Assembly (NCBI RefSeq): GCF_002422095.1
Contig: NZ_DITB01000021.1
Coordinates: 1-25,962, forward strand
Direction: 5' to 3'
Length of the DNA: 25,962 bases
Origin: Flavobacterium sp. UBA6195
GTDB taxonomy: Bacteria; Bacteroidota; Bacteroidia; Flavobacteriales; Flavobacteriaceae
A model generated the notes under the pieces. The model saw only the letters and a list, made by a program, of their open reading frames with translations. It was not told where the DNA came from and made no database searches. A program made the translations under genes and the position numbers. Positions 14,203-22,125 of this stretch are shown one piece after another. Each line of letters opens with the position of its first letter. Positions within the stretch are counted from its first letter, which is position 1.

Positions 14203-15498
14203 TTAGAATTTAGAATTCAGAAGTTTGGCTAATTTTTCTGTCAATGATTTTCTACTGTACTGTTGCAAACCAACTGGATATACTTTTAAATTATTTTGCT
14301 GAAATTGCTCGAAATAGTTCAGAATTTGTGCTTTTAAAGCTTCTAATTCGTCATATTTGAAGAAAGTTCCTGTATTGGTTTCTTTAATGATTTGAGCAAA
14401 ATCTGCGTTTTCAGGTCCGATGGCGATGATTGGTCGCTCAGAAACCATATATTCGAATAATTTTCCAGGAATGATACATTTGGTTTCTTCTGAGTCAATT
14501 TCGATAAGTAATAACACTTGCGAACTTCTTTGTTCGATTATCGCTTCATCATGTGGCAAATAACCTAAATGATTCACGTATTTTTCCAACTTGAATTCTT
14601 TAATCGCTTGAAGTACCTCAGCACTCACCGCTCCTATCAATTTTAATTGAAAATGATTTTTGAATTCGGGATTTTCTTTGGTCAATTCTTTCAAAGCTTT
14701 CCACAAAATTCTTGGATTTCTAGCTGATAAAAACGAACCAATGTGTGCTAAAGTAAATTTTTCGTCCAAAGGTTTTTTATTCACTTGTTCCACATCATAA
14801 CCATTTGTAATCACTTCGATTGGTTTTGAAGTAATCGCTTCAAATTCGGTTTTTGTGGTAGGAGAAGTCACTAAAAGCTGGTCACAAGTATTCATGACTT
14901 CCTTTTCCAAATCTTTATGTTTTTTGGAAGCCCACGAACTCAATTTTAATTGTTTGTGATAGCCAATCGTTGTCCAAGGATCACGAAAATCAGCCAACCA
15001 AGTGATAGTCAATTCTTTTTTTAATTGCAAACCAATCAAATGCAAACTATGAGGCGGACCTGTGGTAATTATCGTATCGATTTGATGTTCTTGAAGATAT
15101 TGTTTTAAGAATTTAACCGAAGGTTTCACCCAAAATACTCTCGCATCAGGAATAAAAACGTTTCCACGAATCCAAAGCATTACTTTTTCTATAAAAGATT
15201 GCTTTTTTTGATTTGGAATAATTCCGGAACTGATTTTTTTTGTCTTATTTTTCGAAAAAACCGAAGCCAATCCGTAAGGTTCAAAAATCGGTTGTTTGAT
15301 AATAAATGCTTTATGCGAAACTTCACTTAATAATTTATCATCAATCAACGGATAGGTTGGATTTTCAGGAATATAAACATGAGGTTCTATATTAAAATCA
15401 GGTAAATATTTGACAAATTTCAACCAACGCTGTACGCCTGGACCTCCTGCTGGTGGCCAGTAATACGATATAATGAGTATTTTTTTAGTTGGTTGCAA
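14203..15498 (-). CDS. Glycosyltransferase family 4-like protein
   Basis: This 431-residue cytoplasmic or membrane-associated GT-B enzyme probably adds a sugar from a nucleotide-sugar donor to a lipid-linked or surface glycan. The N-terminus ILIISYYWPPAGGPGVQRW is the acceptor-domain Gly-rich loop of GT4 enzymes. LADFRDPWTT, VITNGYD, and a donor-site region with GKLFEYMVSERPIIAIGPE (about residues 345-365) follow. The start is odd: the only in-frame candidate before the conserved N-terminus is TTG at 15498, because an in-frame stop (TGA) lies just upstream. It follows YfhO after 95 bp containing a palindrome and is followed closely by a flippase. The linkage formed is unknown. Confidence 0.9.
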   Translation of the reverse strand: MQPTKKILIISYYWPPAGGPGVQRWLKFVKYLPDFNIEPHVYIPENPTYPLIDDKLLSEVSHKAFIIKQPIFEPYGLASVFSKNKTKKISSGIIPNQKKQSFIEKVMLWIRGNVFIPDARVFWVKPSVKFLKQYLQEHQIDTIITTGPPHSLHLIGLQLKKELTITWLADFRDPWTTIGYHKQLKLSSWASKKHKDLEKEVMNTCDQLLVTSPTTKTEFEAITSKPIEVITNGYDVEQVNKKPLDEKFTLAHIGSFLSARNPRILWKALKELTKENPEFKNHFQLKLIGAVSAEVLQAIKEFKLEKYVNHLGYLPHDEAIIEQRSSQVLLLIEIDSEETKCIIPGKLFEYMVSERPIIAIGPENADFAQIIKETNTGTFFKYDELEALKAQILNYFEQFQQNNLKVYPVGLQQYSRKSLTEKLAKLLNSKF

Positions 15499-15522
15499 AT
15501 GTCAAATTCTTAAATGATATTC

Positions 15523-15588
15523 TGTCAAGCTGAACTCGTTTCAGCTTCTAAATTATAAGTGAGATGCTGAAATGAATTCAGCATGACA
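15523..15588. repeat. Inverted repeat, 27-nt arms
   Basis: The left arm 15523-15549 (TGTCAAGCTGAACTCG...) and right arm 15562-15588 (...TGAATTCAGCATGACA) pair at 23 of 27 positions around a 12-nt loop. It lies between YfhO and the glycosyltransferase and could act as a partial terminator or an mRNA-processing site. Similar palindromes are, from memory, dispersed in Flavobacterium genomes. Confidence 0.75.
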
Positions 15589-15593
15589 AGATT

Positions 15594-18035
15594 CTATACT
15601 TTTTTCTTGTTCTCAAAATAAACTCCTGCTCCAATTAATAAAAGCATTCCGATTGAACTGATTAAAGCGATTGTACTTCCTGTTTTTACTACTTCTGGTT
15701 CAAATTTGAATTCAATGGTATGTTTTCCTGCTGGAATTTGTAAGCCTCTTAATACATAGTTTACATTTAAAATTTGAGCGTCTTTTCCATCAATTGTAGC
15801 TTTCCAACCATTTTGATAATACATTTCAGAGAAAACGGCAAAGCCTTCATTACTATTATTTGAAACATATTTTAAATGATTTGGTTTGTAGGAAACTAAA
15901 TTTATTGATGAAATAGAATCTTTTTCATATTCTAAATTTGAAATAGGAAGTGCAGGTGCTTTTAAATATTTTGTGGCATCAATAGTTCTAAAAATAGCCA
16001 CTCTTTTTGTATCCAAAGTATCCAACGCTTTCATTTCTTCGTTTGCAGATTTTACTAGCTTAATTTCTTCAACAAACCATGCATTTCCATTAGCTGCAGG
16101 GTTTTGTAATGCTAATTTTTGTCCGTTTTCATCCGATTGGATAACGTATTTTACATTTAACATGTTTAACACACGAACGTTATTTTTAGCAATTTGGTAG
16201 TCGAATAATTGTTGCATTCTTCTTGGTTTCGCTGCATGATATCCACCGATTGATTTGTGGAAAAACGACGTTCTTGCACTACTCATCCCGCCTTCTACTT
16301 CAAAAACTCTGAAATGTGTGGTATCGGCTAAAATCCTTTGATCGGCTTCTGTTGGTTCAAATGGCATATCGACTTCTCTAGCGCTTTTGAATTGGTCCGG
16401 ATTGTTGTTCACATAACGTTTATCAACCATAAACAAATCGAAAACCATTAAAACTCCAACCAAAATAATAGCAGTTGTTTCCTTCATCATATTTTTAACG
16501 AAAAGAAACAAAACCGCAAATGTTAGTCCAACAAACAGCATCGAACGCAACACATCTGAAGTATATAAAGCTTCTCGGTCTAATTTTAGAGTTCGGATGA
16601 ATTCGTCTCCATAAGCTTGTGCATACATTGCATCGTTTGCAGAAGAGAAATTAAACATTCCTTTAATTAAAAATAAAACCACTAAAAGTCCGAATGTAAT
16701 GGCTCCTGATTTCCAAAGGGCGTTCCATTTTGCTTTTTCATCTTGCTTGAAAAATTGGTATAACCCAACAATTGCTAAAGCGGGCACACACAATTCTAAA
16801 ATCACTTGAATAGAAGAAACCGCTCTAAATTTGTCATATAATGGAACATAATTGATAAAGAAATCAGTCAAAATATTGAAATTCTTACCCCAAGAAAGTA
16901 ATAATGAAAATACTGCTCCTGCTAAAAATAAGTATTTGATGTTTCTTTTTTCAACAAAAAATGCCATTACAAATAAGAAAAACACGACAACTCCTATGTA
17001 TGCTGGTGCCGCAACAATAGGCTGTGATCCCCAATACGCTGGTGCATGTTCTACAAATCCCTGCACTTGATCCGCTGGATAACCTTGTGCTACAAAATTT
17101 TGATAGGTTTCTGATTCAATACCTAAATTTTCATTATTGGAACCTCCGAAAAGTCCAGGTGCAATTAAATTTAAACTTTCTGCAACTCCATAGCTGTATT
17201 CAGTAATGTAGTCATAGGACATCGCATTACTATCCGTTTTTGGCGAACCATCTGGATTGAAAGTTAATTCACTATTATTACGTGTTGAAAACTTAGCATA
17301 TTCTGAAGTCGCCATTAAATTGGTTGCATTGGCTCCAATGGCTAAAATTCCTGCGATAGCAAATACTCCAAATATCTTTCCTAACTCTTTAAATTCCTTA
17401 TTCTTAATTGCAATTACGACATAATAAACCCCAATTATTGCTAATAATAACAATAAATAATAGGTCATTTGGAAGTGATTCGCATTTATTTCCAATGCTG
17501 CGGCTATCATAGTTAGCAAACCTCCTGCAATATATTTTCGTTGGAATACCAATAAAACTCCAGCAACTACCATTGGCATGTAAGCGATGGCGTGCGCTTT
17601 AGCATTATGCCCAACACCTAAAATAATTATTAAATACGTTGACAATCCAAAGGCTAAAGCTCCGAAAAACGCTTTTAACGGATCTACTTTTAACACCATC
17701 AACAACACATAAAACCCTAAGAAATAAAGGAATAAATAATCCGCTGGACGAGGTAAAAAACGTAAAGCATCATCCAACATTCCGATAACGTCATTTGGAT
17801 ATTTTGCACCTAATTGATACGTCGGCATTCCTCCAAAAGCACTATTAGTCCAATAAGGCTCTTCACCTGTTTCTTTTCTAAAATCGATTTGCTCTTTTGC
17901 CATTCCGGTATATTGAACGATATCGGATTGAAAAATTTTTTCTCCTTTTAAAACGGGATAAAAATAAAATAGTGAAACTAAGATAAATCCAACTACAACT
18001 AATAAATGCGGATAGAATGCTTTTATGTTCTTCAT
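15594..18035 (-). CDS. YfhO-family membrane protein
   Basis: This 813-residue polytopic inner-membrane protein has an N-terminal membrane half with about 12 or more spans (to about residue 530). Its first extracytoplasmic loop contains SDIVQYTGMAKEQ and YWTNSAFGGMPTYQLG, hallmark segments of Bacteroidetes YfhO-like proteins. A soluble domain (about 550-780) follows, then a last TM segment (about 785-803) and a basic end (ENKKKV). In Firmicutes, YfhO-type proteins are GT-C-like glycosyltransferases implicated in modifying cell-surface polymers with lipid-linked sugars. In Bacteroidetes the acceptor is unknown. It leads a same-strand series with a GT4 enzyme and a flippase, supporting a surface-glycan role. 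Confidence 0.92.
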   Translation of the reverse strand: MKNIKAFYPHLLVVVGFILVSLFYFYPVLKGEKIFQSDIVQYTGMAKEQIDFRKETGEEPYWTNSAFGGMPTYQLGAKYPNDVIGMLDDALRFLPRPADYLFLYFLGFYVLLMVLKVDPLKAFFGALAFGLSTYLIIILGVGHNAKAHAIAYMPMVVAGVLLVFQRKYIAGGLLTMIAAALEINANHFQMTYYLLLLLAIIGVYYVVIAIKNKEFKELGKIFGVFAIAGILAIGANATNLMATSEYAKFSTRNNSELTFNPDGSPKTDSNAMSYDYITEYSYGVAESLNLIAPGLFGGSNNENLGIESETYQNFVAQGYPADQVQGFVEHAPAYWGSQPIVAAPAYIGVVVFFLFVMAFFVEKRNIKYLFLAGAVFSLLLSWGKNFNILTDFFINYVPLYDKFRAVSSIQVILELCVPALAIVGLYQFFKQDEKAKWNALWKSGAITFGLLVVLFLIKGMFNFSSANDAMYAQAYGDEFIRTLKLDREALYTSDVLRSMLFVGLTFAVLFLFVKNMMKETTAIILVGVLMVFDLFMVDKRYVNNNPDQFKSAREVDMPFEPTEADQRILADTTHFRVFEVEGGMSSARTSFFHKSIGGYHAAKPRRMQQLFDYQIAKNNVRVLNMLNVKYVIQSDENGQKLALQNPAANGNAWFVEEIKLVKSANEEMKALDTLDTKRVAIFRTIDATKYLKAPALPISNLEYEKDSISSINLVSYKPNHLKYVSNNSNEGFAVFSEMYYQNGWKATIDGKDAQILNVNYVLRGLQIPAGKHTIEFKFEPEVVKTGSTIALISSIGMLLLIGAGVYFENKKKV

Positions 18036-18056
18036 ATTAATGCTATAAATAAGGTG

Positions 18057-18064
18057 CTAAAGTA
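18057..18064 (-). promoter_or_regulatory. Weak -7 box (TACTTTAG), YfhO gene
   Basis: This is one mismatch from TAnnTTTG. It is followed by CACC, so the 12-mer resembles the TACCTTTGCACC of two other promoters here. It lies 21 nt before the ATG at 18035 and just beyond the terminator of the upstream DUF4834 gene. Confidence 0.45.
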
Positions 18065-18067
18065 ACT

Positions 18068-18096
18068 AAAAAAAGGATATTGTAATAATATCCTTT
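18068..18096 (-). terminator. Rho-independent terminator after DUF4834 gene
   Basis: AAAGGATATT (18072-18081) pairs perfectly with AATATCCTTT (18087-18096), with a 5-nt loop. Read on the minus strand it is followed by a T-run (the A-run at 18068-18074 on the plus strand). Confidence 0.85.
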
Positions 18097-18119
18097 AAGG
18101 TAATGTTTTAAACTAACAA

Positions 18120-18374
18120 TTATTTCACTTCTTCGTAATCGATGTATTCTCCTACTTCTTTTTTTGGTTTTGGAGTTGTTTTTGTCGATTGAGAGGCGTT
18201 ATTGTATTGTTCTTGTTGTTGTCTGTACTGTTCTTGCATTTTTTCTTGCATCTTATTTACAGCCTTTTGCATTAAAATTGGAGCAAAAATTCGAACTGCA
18301 AACTTAAACAGATAATAAAACAGAATGATATAAAATAGGGTTTTTATCAATCCTGTAAATGAAGCCATTTCCAT
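18120..18374 (-). CDS. DUF4834 family small membrane protein
   Basis: This 84-residue protein has one long hydrophobic N-terminal helix (about residues 7-35, LIKTLFYIILFYYLFKFAVRIF). A Gln/Lys-rich helical stretch (KMQEKMQEQYRQQQEQYNN) follows, and the Lys-rich, acidic tail ends in GEYIDYEEV. This matches DUF4834, a Bacteroidetes family of unknown function. ATGs at 18374 and 18368 both fit. Its -7 box and terminator make it monocistronic. It is divergent from an outer-membrane protein gene 107 bp away. Confidence 0.87.
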   Translation of the reverse strand: MEMASFTGLIKTLFYIILFYYLFKFAVRIFAPILMQKAVNKMQEKMQEQYRQQQEQYNNASQSTKTTPKPKKEVGEYIDYEEVK

Positions 18375-18393
18375 GCTAATAAATTTTAAAATT

Positions 18394-18401
18394 CAAAAAT
18401 A
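18394..18401 (-). promoter_or_regulatory. -7 promoter box (TATTTTTG), DUF4834 gene
   Basis: This perfect TAnnTTTG on the minus strand lies 19 nt before the ATG at 18374. Confidence 0.6.
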
Positions 18402-18456
18402 CAGATATTGGTTGGGAAAACTTCAAAATTGTTTCATAAAATTATGATAAAATAAC

Positions 18457-18464
18457 TATTTTTG
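18457..18464 (+). promoter_or_regulatory. -7 promoter box (TATTTTTG), outer-membrane protein gene
   Basis: This perfect TAnnTTTG lies 17 nt before the ATG at 18482. Confidence 0.6.
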
Positions 18465-18481
18465 GAGATAAATCTTTTTGT

Positions 18482-19450
18482 ATGAAATCAATTCAAGCAC
18501 TTTTTATATTAATCTTAGGGATAACCTCTCAAATTTCGTTTGGACAATTTACAGATGAAATCAATTCTAATCGTCCTGGTCGTTCAATGATGGCATTTTC
18601 TGTTGGGAAATCTGTTTTTCAAACCGAAACAGGATTGCATTATGTTAACGAAGATCACAATACATTAGATTATAAAGCCAGTGGTTTTATGGCAGAATTT
18701 GATATTCGTTGGGGATTATTCTTTGAACAATTAGAACTTATTGCTGAATTTCAGTATCAAAATGATAATTACACATCTGATGCACTTGATAAAAACAGAA
18801 GTGCATTGAAAAAAACTCTTTTTGGAGCTAAATACTTGATTTATGATCCATTTAAAAACTACGAAGAAAAACCAAATTTATATAGCTGGAAAGCCAATCA
18901 CCGTTTCAAATGGAGACAATTAATACCCGCTGTAGCAGTATATGGAGGTGCAAATTTGAACTTTTCTGACAATCCGTTTAATTTTGCTCCTGTTGATGTT
19001 GAAGAACCAAAAGTAAGTCCAAAAGTAATGATAATTGCTCAAAATCACTTTGGAAGTCGATGGGTTTTAGTAACCAATGTTGCTTACAACAAAATAGGTT
19101 CTGACTTTGCAAGCATAGATTACATTGTTACACTTACCAGAGGTTTTAATGCTAAATGGTCTGGATTTATAGAAAATCAAGGCTATATGGGTAATTATTA
19201 TTCTGATGGATTGTTAAGAATGGGTGCAGCCTATTTATTCAATAAAGACATGCAAATTGATGCTTCTATTGGGAAAAACATAAAAAACACACCCAGTTTA
19301 TTTACTGGTGGAATTGGATTTTCGTGGCGATTTACCAAAAACTACAAAGAAGTCAAAATTGAAAAAGACAATGGTAGCAAAATGGATAAAAAAATGAAGA
19401 AAAAAGGCGAAAAAGAAGCTAAAAAACGTAAAGACGCAGTAGAAGAGTAA
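18482..19450 (+). CDS. Outer-membrane beta-barrel protein (transporter-like)
   Basis: This 322-residue exported protein has a signal peptide (MKSIQALFILILGITSQISFG). The mature part has alternating amphipathic strands and aromatic girdle residues, and its last strand ends FSWRF, typical of a beta barrel. NSNRPGRSMMAFSVGKSVFQ is the start pattern of the meta-pathway phenol-degradation-like transporter family (PF13557). After the barrel comes an unusual Lys/Glu-rich tail (about residues 288-322), which would lie in the periplasm. It ends one base before the GNAT gene, so the two are translationally coupled. The transported substrate is unknown; lipid or hydrophobic compound traffic is a guess from the neighbours. 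Confidence 0.85.
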   Translation: MKSIQALFILILGITSQISFGQFTDEINSNRPGRSMMAFSVGKSVFQTETGLHYVNEDHNTLDYKASGFMAEFDIRWGLFFEQLELIAEFQYQNDNYTSDALDKNRSALKKTLFGAKYLIYDPFKNYEEKPNLYSWKANHRFKWRQLIPAVAVYGGANLNFSDNPFNFAPVDVEEPKVSPKVMIIAQNHFGSRWVLVTNVAYNKIGSDFASIDYIVTLTRGFNAKWSGFIENQGYMGNYYSDGLLRMGAAYLFNKDMQIDASIGKNIKNTPSLFTGGIGFSWRFTKNYKEVKIEKDNGSKMDKKMKKKGEKEAKKRKDAVEE

Positions 19451-19451
19451 A

Positions 19452-20570
19452 ATGATAACAATTAAAGAAGCGCTTACAAAAAAAGAAATGAAAGATTACG
19501 TGATGTTTTCTTTCGAATTGTATAAAAGCAACCCTTATTGGATTCCGCCCATCATAGCTGAAGAATTAGAAACTTTTGACAAAACTAAGAATCCTGCACT
19601 TCAAACTGCAGAAGCGCACTTTTATTTGGCTTACAAAAATGGAAAAATTGTTGGAAAAATTGCGGCCATCATCAATTGGGAAGAAGTTAAAATTTTAGGG
19701 AAAAAGAAAACCCGATTTGGTTGGTTTGATGTTATAGATGACATTGAAGTTACCAAAGCTTTATTAGCTAAAGTAGAAGAATTGGGTAAAAAACACCGCA
19801 TGGATCACATCGAAGGTCCGATGGGATTTTCTAATTTAGATAAAGTTGGAATTCTGAGTGAGGGTTTTGAACAAATGGGAAATATGATTACTTGGTACAG
19901 TCAACCTTACTATATCACACATTTTGAAAAGCTTGGATATACTAAAGAAAAAGAATATCTTGAGAGTAGCTTTTCATTTAATGACATCAATCCTGAATCA
20001 TTTCAAAAAGCAAGTGAATTGATCAAAAAAAGATACGAATTACGTAGTCTAAATTTCACCAAAACTAAGGATATCATGCCTTATGTAGATAAAATGTTTG
20101 ATCTTTTTAACGATACCTATTCAAAACTACAATCATTTGTTCCAATAAACGATATCCAAAAAGCTTATTTTAAAAAGAAATACATTGGTTTCATCAATCC
20201 GGAATACATCAAATTTATTTTGGATAAAAACAATAATATGATTGCTTTTGCCATTGTGATGCCTGGGTTTGCTCAAGCATTAAGAAAAGCAAACGGAAAA
20301 CTTTTTCCTATTGGATTTTATCATTTGTTACAAGCCAGAAAATATTCGAAAGAAATTGTTTTCTATCTAATCGGCATAACTCCAGAATATCAAAGCAAAG
20401 GAATTACCGCCATCATTTTTGATGAATATTACAAAGTTTGCTTAGCAAAAGGTATTGAAACTTGCATAAGAACTCCTGAGTTAGAGGAAAATCATGCTAT
20501 TCACAATTTATGGAAACATTTTAATTCAAAAATTAACAAGAGGAGAAGAACCTACAAAAAAGAATTATAA
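19452..20570 (+). CDS. GNAT-like acyltransferase family protein
   Basis: This 372-residue cytoplasmic protein appears to contain two GNAT-like halves. The first (about residues 20-130) includes HFYLAYKNGKIVGKIAAIIN and IEGPMGFSNLDKVGIL. The second (about 230-350) includes MIAFAIVMPGF and, as the acyl-CoA-binding loop, IGITPEYQSKGITAIIF. Proteins of this type occur widely in Bacteroidetes and are sometimes mislabelled. The gene begins one base after the outer-membrane protein and converges on an alpha-oxoamine synthase. That pairing suggests an N-acyltransferase in sphingolipid or sulfonolipid synthesis, but the specificity is inference. A terminator shared with the convergent gene follows at once. 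Confidence 0.82.
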   Translation: MITIKEALTKKEMKDYVMFSFELYKSNPYWIPPIIAEELETFDKTKNPALQTAEAHFYLAYKNGKIVGKIAAIINWEEVKILGKKKTRFGWFDVIDDIEVTKALLAKVEELGKKHRMDHIEGPMGFSNLDKVGILSEGFEQMGNMITWYSQPYYITHFEKLGYTKEKEYLESSFSFNDINPESFQKASELIKKRYELRSLNFTKTKDIMPYVDKMFDLFNDTYSKLQSFVPINDIQKAYFKKKYIGFINPEYIKFILDKNNNMIAFAIVMPGFAQALRKANGKLFPIGFYHLLQARKYSKEIVFYLIGITPEYQSKGITAIIFDEYYKVCLAKGIETCIRTPELEENHAIHNLWKHFNSKINKRRRTYKKEL

Positions 20571-20571
20571 A

Positions 20572-20598
20572 AAAAGGGATTCAATCTGAATCCCTTTT
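20572..20598. terminator. Bidirectional terminator
   Basis: This 12-bp perfect stem pairs AAAAGGGATTCA (20572-20583) with TGAATCCCTTTT (20587-20598) around a 3-nt loop, in the 47-bp gap between convergent genes. The A-run and T-run let it act both ways. Confidence 0.88.
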
Positions 20599-20617
20599 AA
20601 TTTTATATAGAAATAAA

Positions 20618-21877
20618 TTACTCTACATTTTGAACATTTGCTTCTGCAATTTTAGCATATGTTCCGTTTACTAATTTCTCACGAATAGCTTCAAAAGCAG
20701 CTAATGTTTCAGCGATATCTTCTAAAGTATGCGAAGCAGTAGGAATCATTCTTAACAAAATAATTCCTTTTGGAATTACAGGATATACAACAATAGAAAG
20801 GAAAATTCCGTAGTTTTCACGTAAGTCATTTACCATAACCATAGCTTCTGGAATAGACCCCTCTAAATATACCGGAGTAATACAAGTGTTGGTATCACCA
20901 ATGTTAAATCCTCTTTCTTTTAATCCGTTTTGCAATGCATTTACATTTACCCATAATTTATCTTTTATTTCAGATGAATTACGTAATAACTCCAAACGTT
21001 TTAATGATCCAATAGTTTGAATCATTGGTAATGCTTTTGCAAACATTTGAGAACGTAAATTATATTTTAAATAATCGATAACATCTTTGTCAGCTGCTAC
21101 GAATGCTCCAATATTTGCCATTGATTTTGCAAAAGTTGAGAAATACACATCAATTCCATCTTGACACCCTTGCTCTTCTCCTGCTCCAGCACCTGTTTTA
21201 CCGAGTGTTCCGAAACCATGCGCATCATCAACTAACAAACGGAAATTGTATTTTTCTTTCAAGGCAACAATTTCTTTCAATTTACCTTGTTGTCCTCGCA
21301 TTCCAAATACACCTTCAGTAATGAATAAAATTCCTCCACCTGTTTCTGTAGCCATTTTAGTAGCACGTTGCAGGTTTTTCTCCATACTTTCTAAATCATT
21401 GTGTTTGTAAGTAAAACGTTTTCCCATGTGTAAACGAACACCATCAATGATACATGCATGTGAATCAACATCATAAACAATAATATCATTTTTAGAAACC
21501 AAAGCATCAATAATAGATACCATTCCTTGGTAACCAAAATTTAACAAATAAGCCGATTCTTTCATTACGAAAGCTGCTAATTCATTTTCTAATTGTTCGT
21601 GATATTTAGTATGACCACTCATCATACGAGCTCCCATTGGATAAGCCGCTCCATATTGAACTGCCGCATCAGCATCAGCTTTTCTAACTTCTGGATGATT
21701 AGCTAATCCTAAATAATCATTTAAACTCCAATTTAAAATATCTTTTCCATGAAATTTCATTCTTGGACCTAACTCACCTTCTAGTTTTGGAAATACATAA
21801 TATCCTTCTGCTTGTGAAGCCCATTTTCCTAACGGACCTTTATTGTTTTGAATTCTTTCGAATAAATCTTTTACCAT
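20618..21877 (-). CDS. Alpha-oxoamine synthase (SPT/cysteate acyltransferase-like)
   Basis: This PLP enzyme condenses an amino acid with an acyl-CoA or acyl-ACP, with decarboxylation. The 419 residues show the family motifs: DSHACIIDG with H140 stacking on PLP, DDAHGFGTLG with D217 and H220, and the Schiff-base lysine K251 in STFAKSMANIGAF. Serine palmitoyltransferase and the related cysteate acyltransferase that makes capnine in Flavobacterium belong here, as do KBL and BioF. BioF is less likely because no biotin genes are nearby. The FAKS context differs from the common FSKS. It converges on a GNAT-like gene. The start follows a -7 box by 27 nt. Substrate choice (serine, cysteate, glycine) cannot be settled by eye. 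Confidence 0.9.
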   Translation of the reverse strand: MVKDLFERIQNNKGPLGKWASQAEGYYVFPKLEGELGPRMKFHGKDILNWSLNDYLGLANHPEVRKADADAAVQYGAAYPMGARMMSGHTKYHEQLENELAAFVMKESAYLLNFGYQGMVSIIDALVSKNDIIVYDVDSHACIIDGVRLHMGKRFTYKHNDLESMEKNLQRATKMATETGGGILFITEGVFGMRGQQGKLKEIVALKEKYNFRLLVDDAHGFGTLGKTGAGAGEEQGCQDGIDVYFSTFAKSMANIGAFVAADKDVIDYLKYNLRSQMFAKALPMIQTIGSLKRLELLRNSSEIKDKLWVNVNALQNGLKERGFNIGDTNTCITPVYLEGSIPEAMVMVNDLRENYGIFLSIVVYPVIPKGIILLRMIPTASHTLEDIAETLAAFEAIREKLVNGTYAKIAEANVQNVE

Positions 21878-21904
21878 GATATATAATAGGTGTTAAAAAC
21901 GAAG

Positions 21905-21912
21905 CAAAAGTA
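21905..21912 (-). promoter_or_regulatory. -7 promoter box (TACTTTTG), alpha-oxoamine synthase gene
   Basis: This perfect TAnnTTTG on the minus strand is 27 nt before the ATG at 21877. Confidence 0.6.
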
Positions 21913-21984
21913 TAAAGAAAAAAGTTTTTATTATAAATTTTACGACTAAAAAAATTTAGTAATAAAATAAAAAATCAAAAAAGC

Positions 21985-22014
21985 TTGGTAAATCAATAAA
22001 TGCAATTACCTTTG
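21985..22014 (+). promoter_or_regulatory. Complete Bacteroidetes promoter for candidate small RNA
   Basis: A -33 TTG (21985-21987) and a -7 TACCTTTG (22007-22014) are separated by 19 nt, within the known 17-23 range. It is the best-formed promoter in the window and is followed by GCACC-like sequence, as at the csdA-like gene. Confidence 0.75.
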
Positions 22015-22016
22015 CA

Positions 22017-22085
22017 CCGAACGACACAGAAATGTGGTTACACGTTCACCTTAAAAGTCGGGGGCTCCACCTCGACTTTTTGCTT
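22017..22085 (+). ncRNA. Candidate small structured RNA, about 65-70 nt
   Basis: A strong promoter starts, and an intrinsic terminator ends, a unit of about 65-70 nt with no convincing ORF. The 5' hairpin has an outer stem AACG/CGTT (22020-22023 with 22043-22046). Its inner stem CACA/TGTG (22025-22028 with 22033-22036) is capped by a GAAA tetraloop, and an asymmetric internal loop (A opposite GTTACA) separates the stems. The terminator stem pairs 22053-22063 with 22070-22080 (11 bp including one G-T), followed by T-rich sequence. rdgB has its own -7 box downstream, so this is not simply its leader. The Rfam Flavo-1 motif is one thing to test; I cannot confirm it. Confidence 0.6.
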
Positions 22086-22098
22086 TTTATACATTTCG

Positions 22099-22106
22099 TA
22101 TCTTTG
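22099..22106 (+). promoter_or_regulatory. -7 promoter box (TATCTTTG), rdgB
   Basis: This perfect TAnnTTTG lies 19 nt before the ATG at 22126. A possible -33 TTTG (22079-22082) overlaps the T-run of the small RNA terminator, with a 16-nt spacer. Confidence 0.65.
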
Positions 22107-22125
22107 TTTTTTAAAATCATTTTTC

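Noticed and set aside
22000..22125. N-terminal extension of rdgB
   Set aside because: It would start before the small RNA promoter and read through a terminator; MKLVFASN at 22126 is the family N-terminus.
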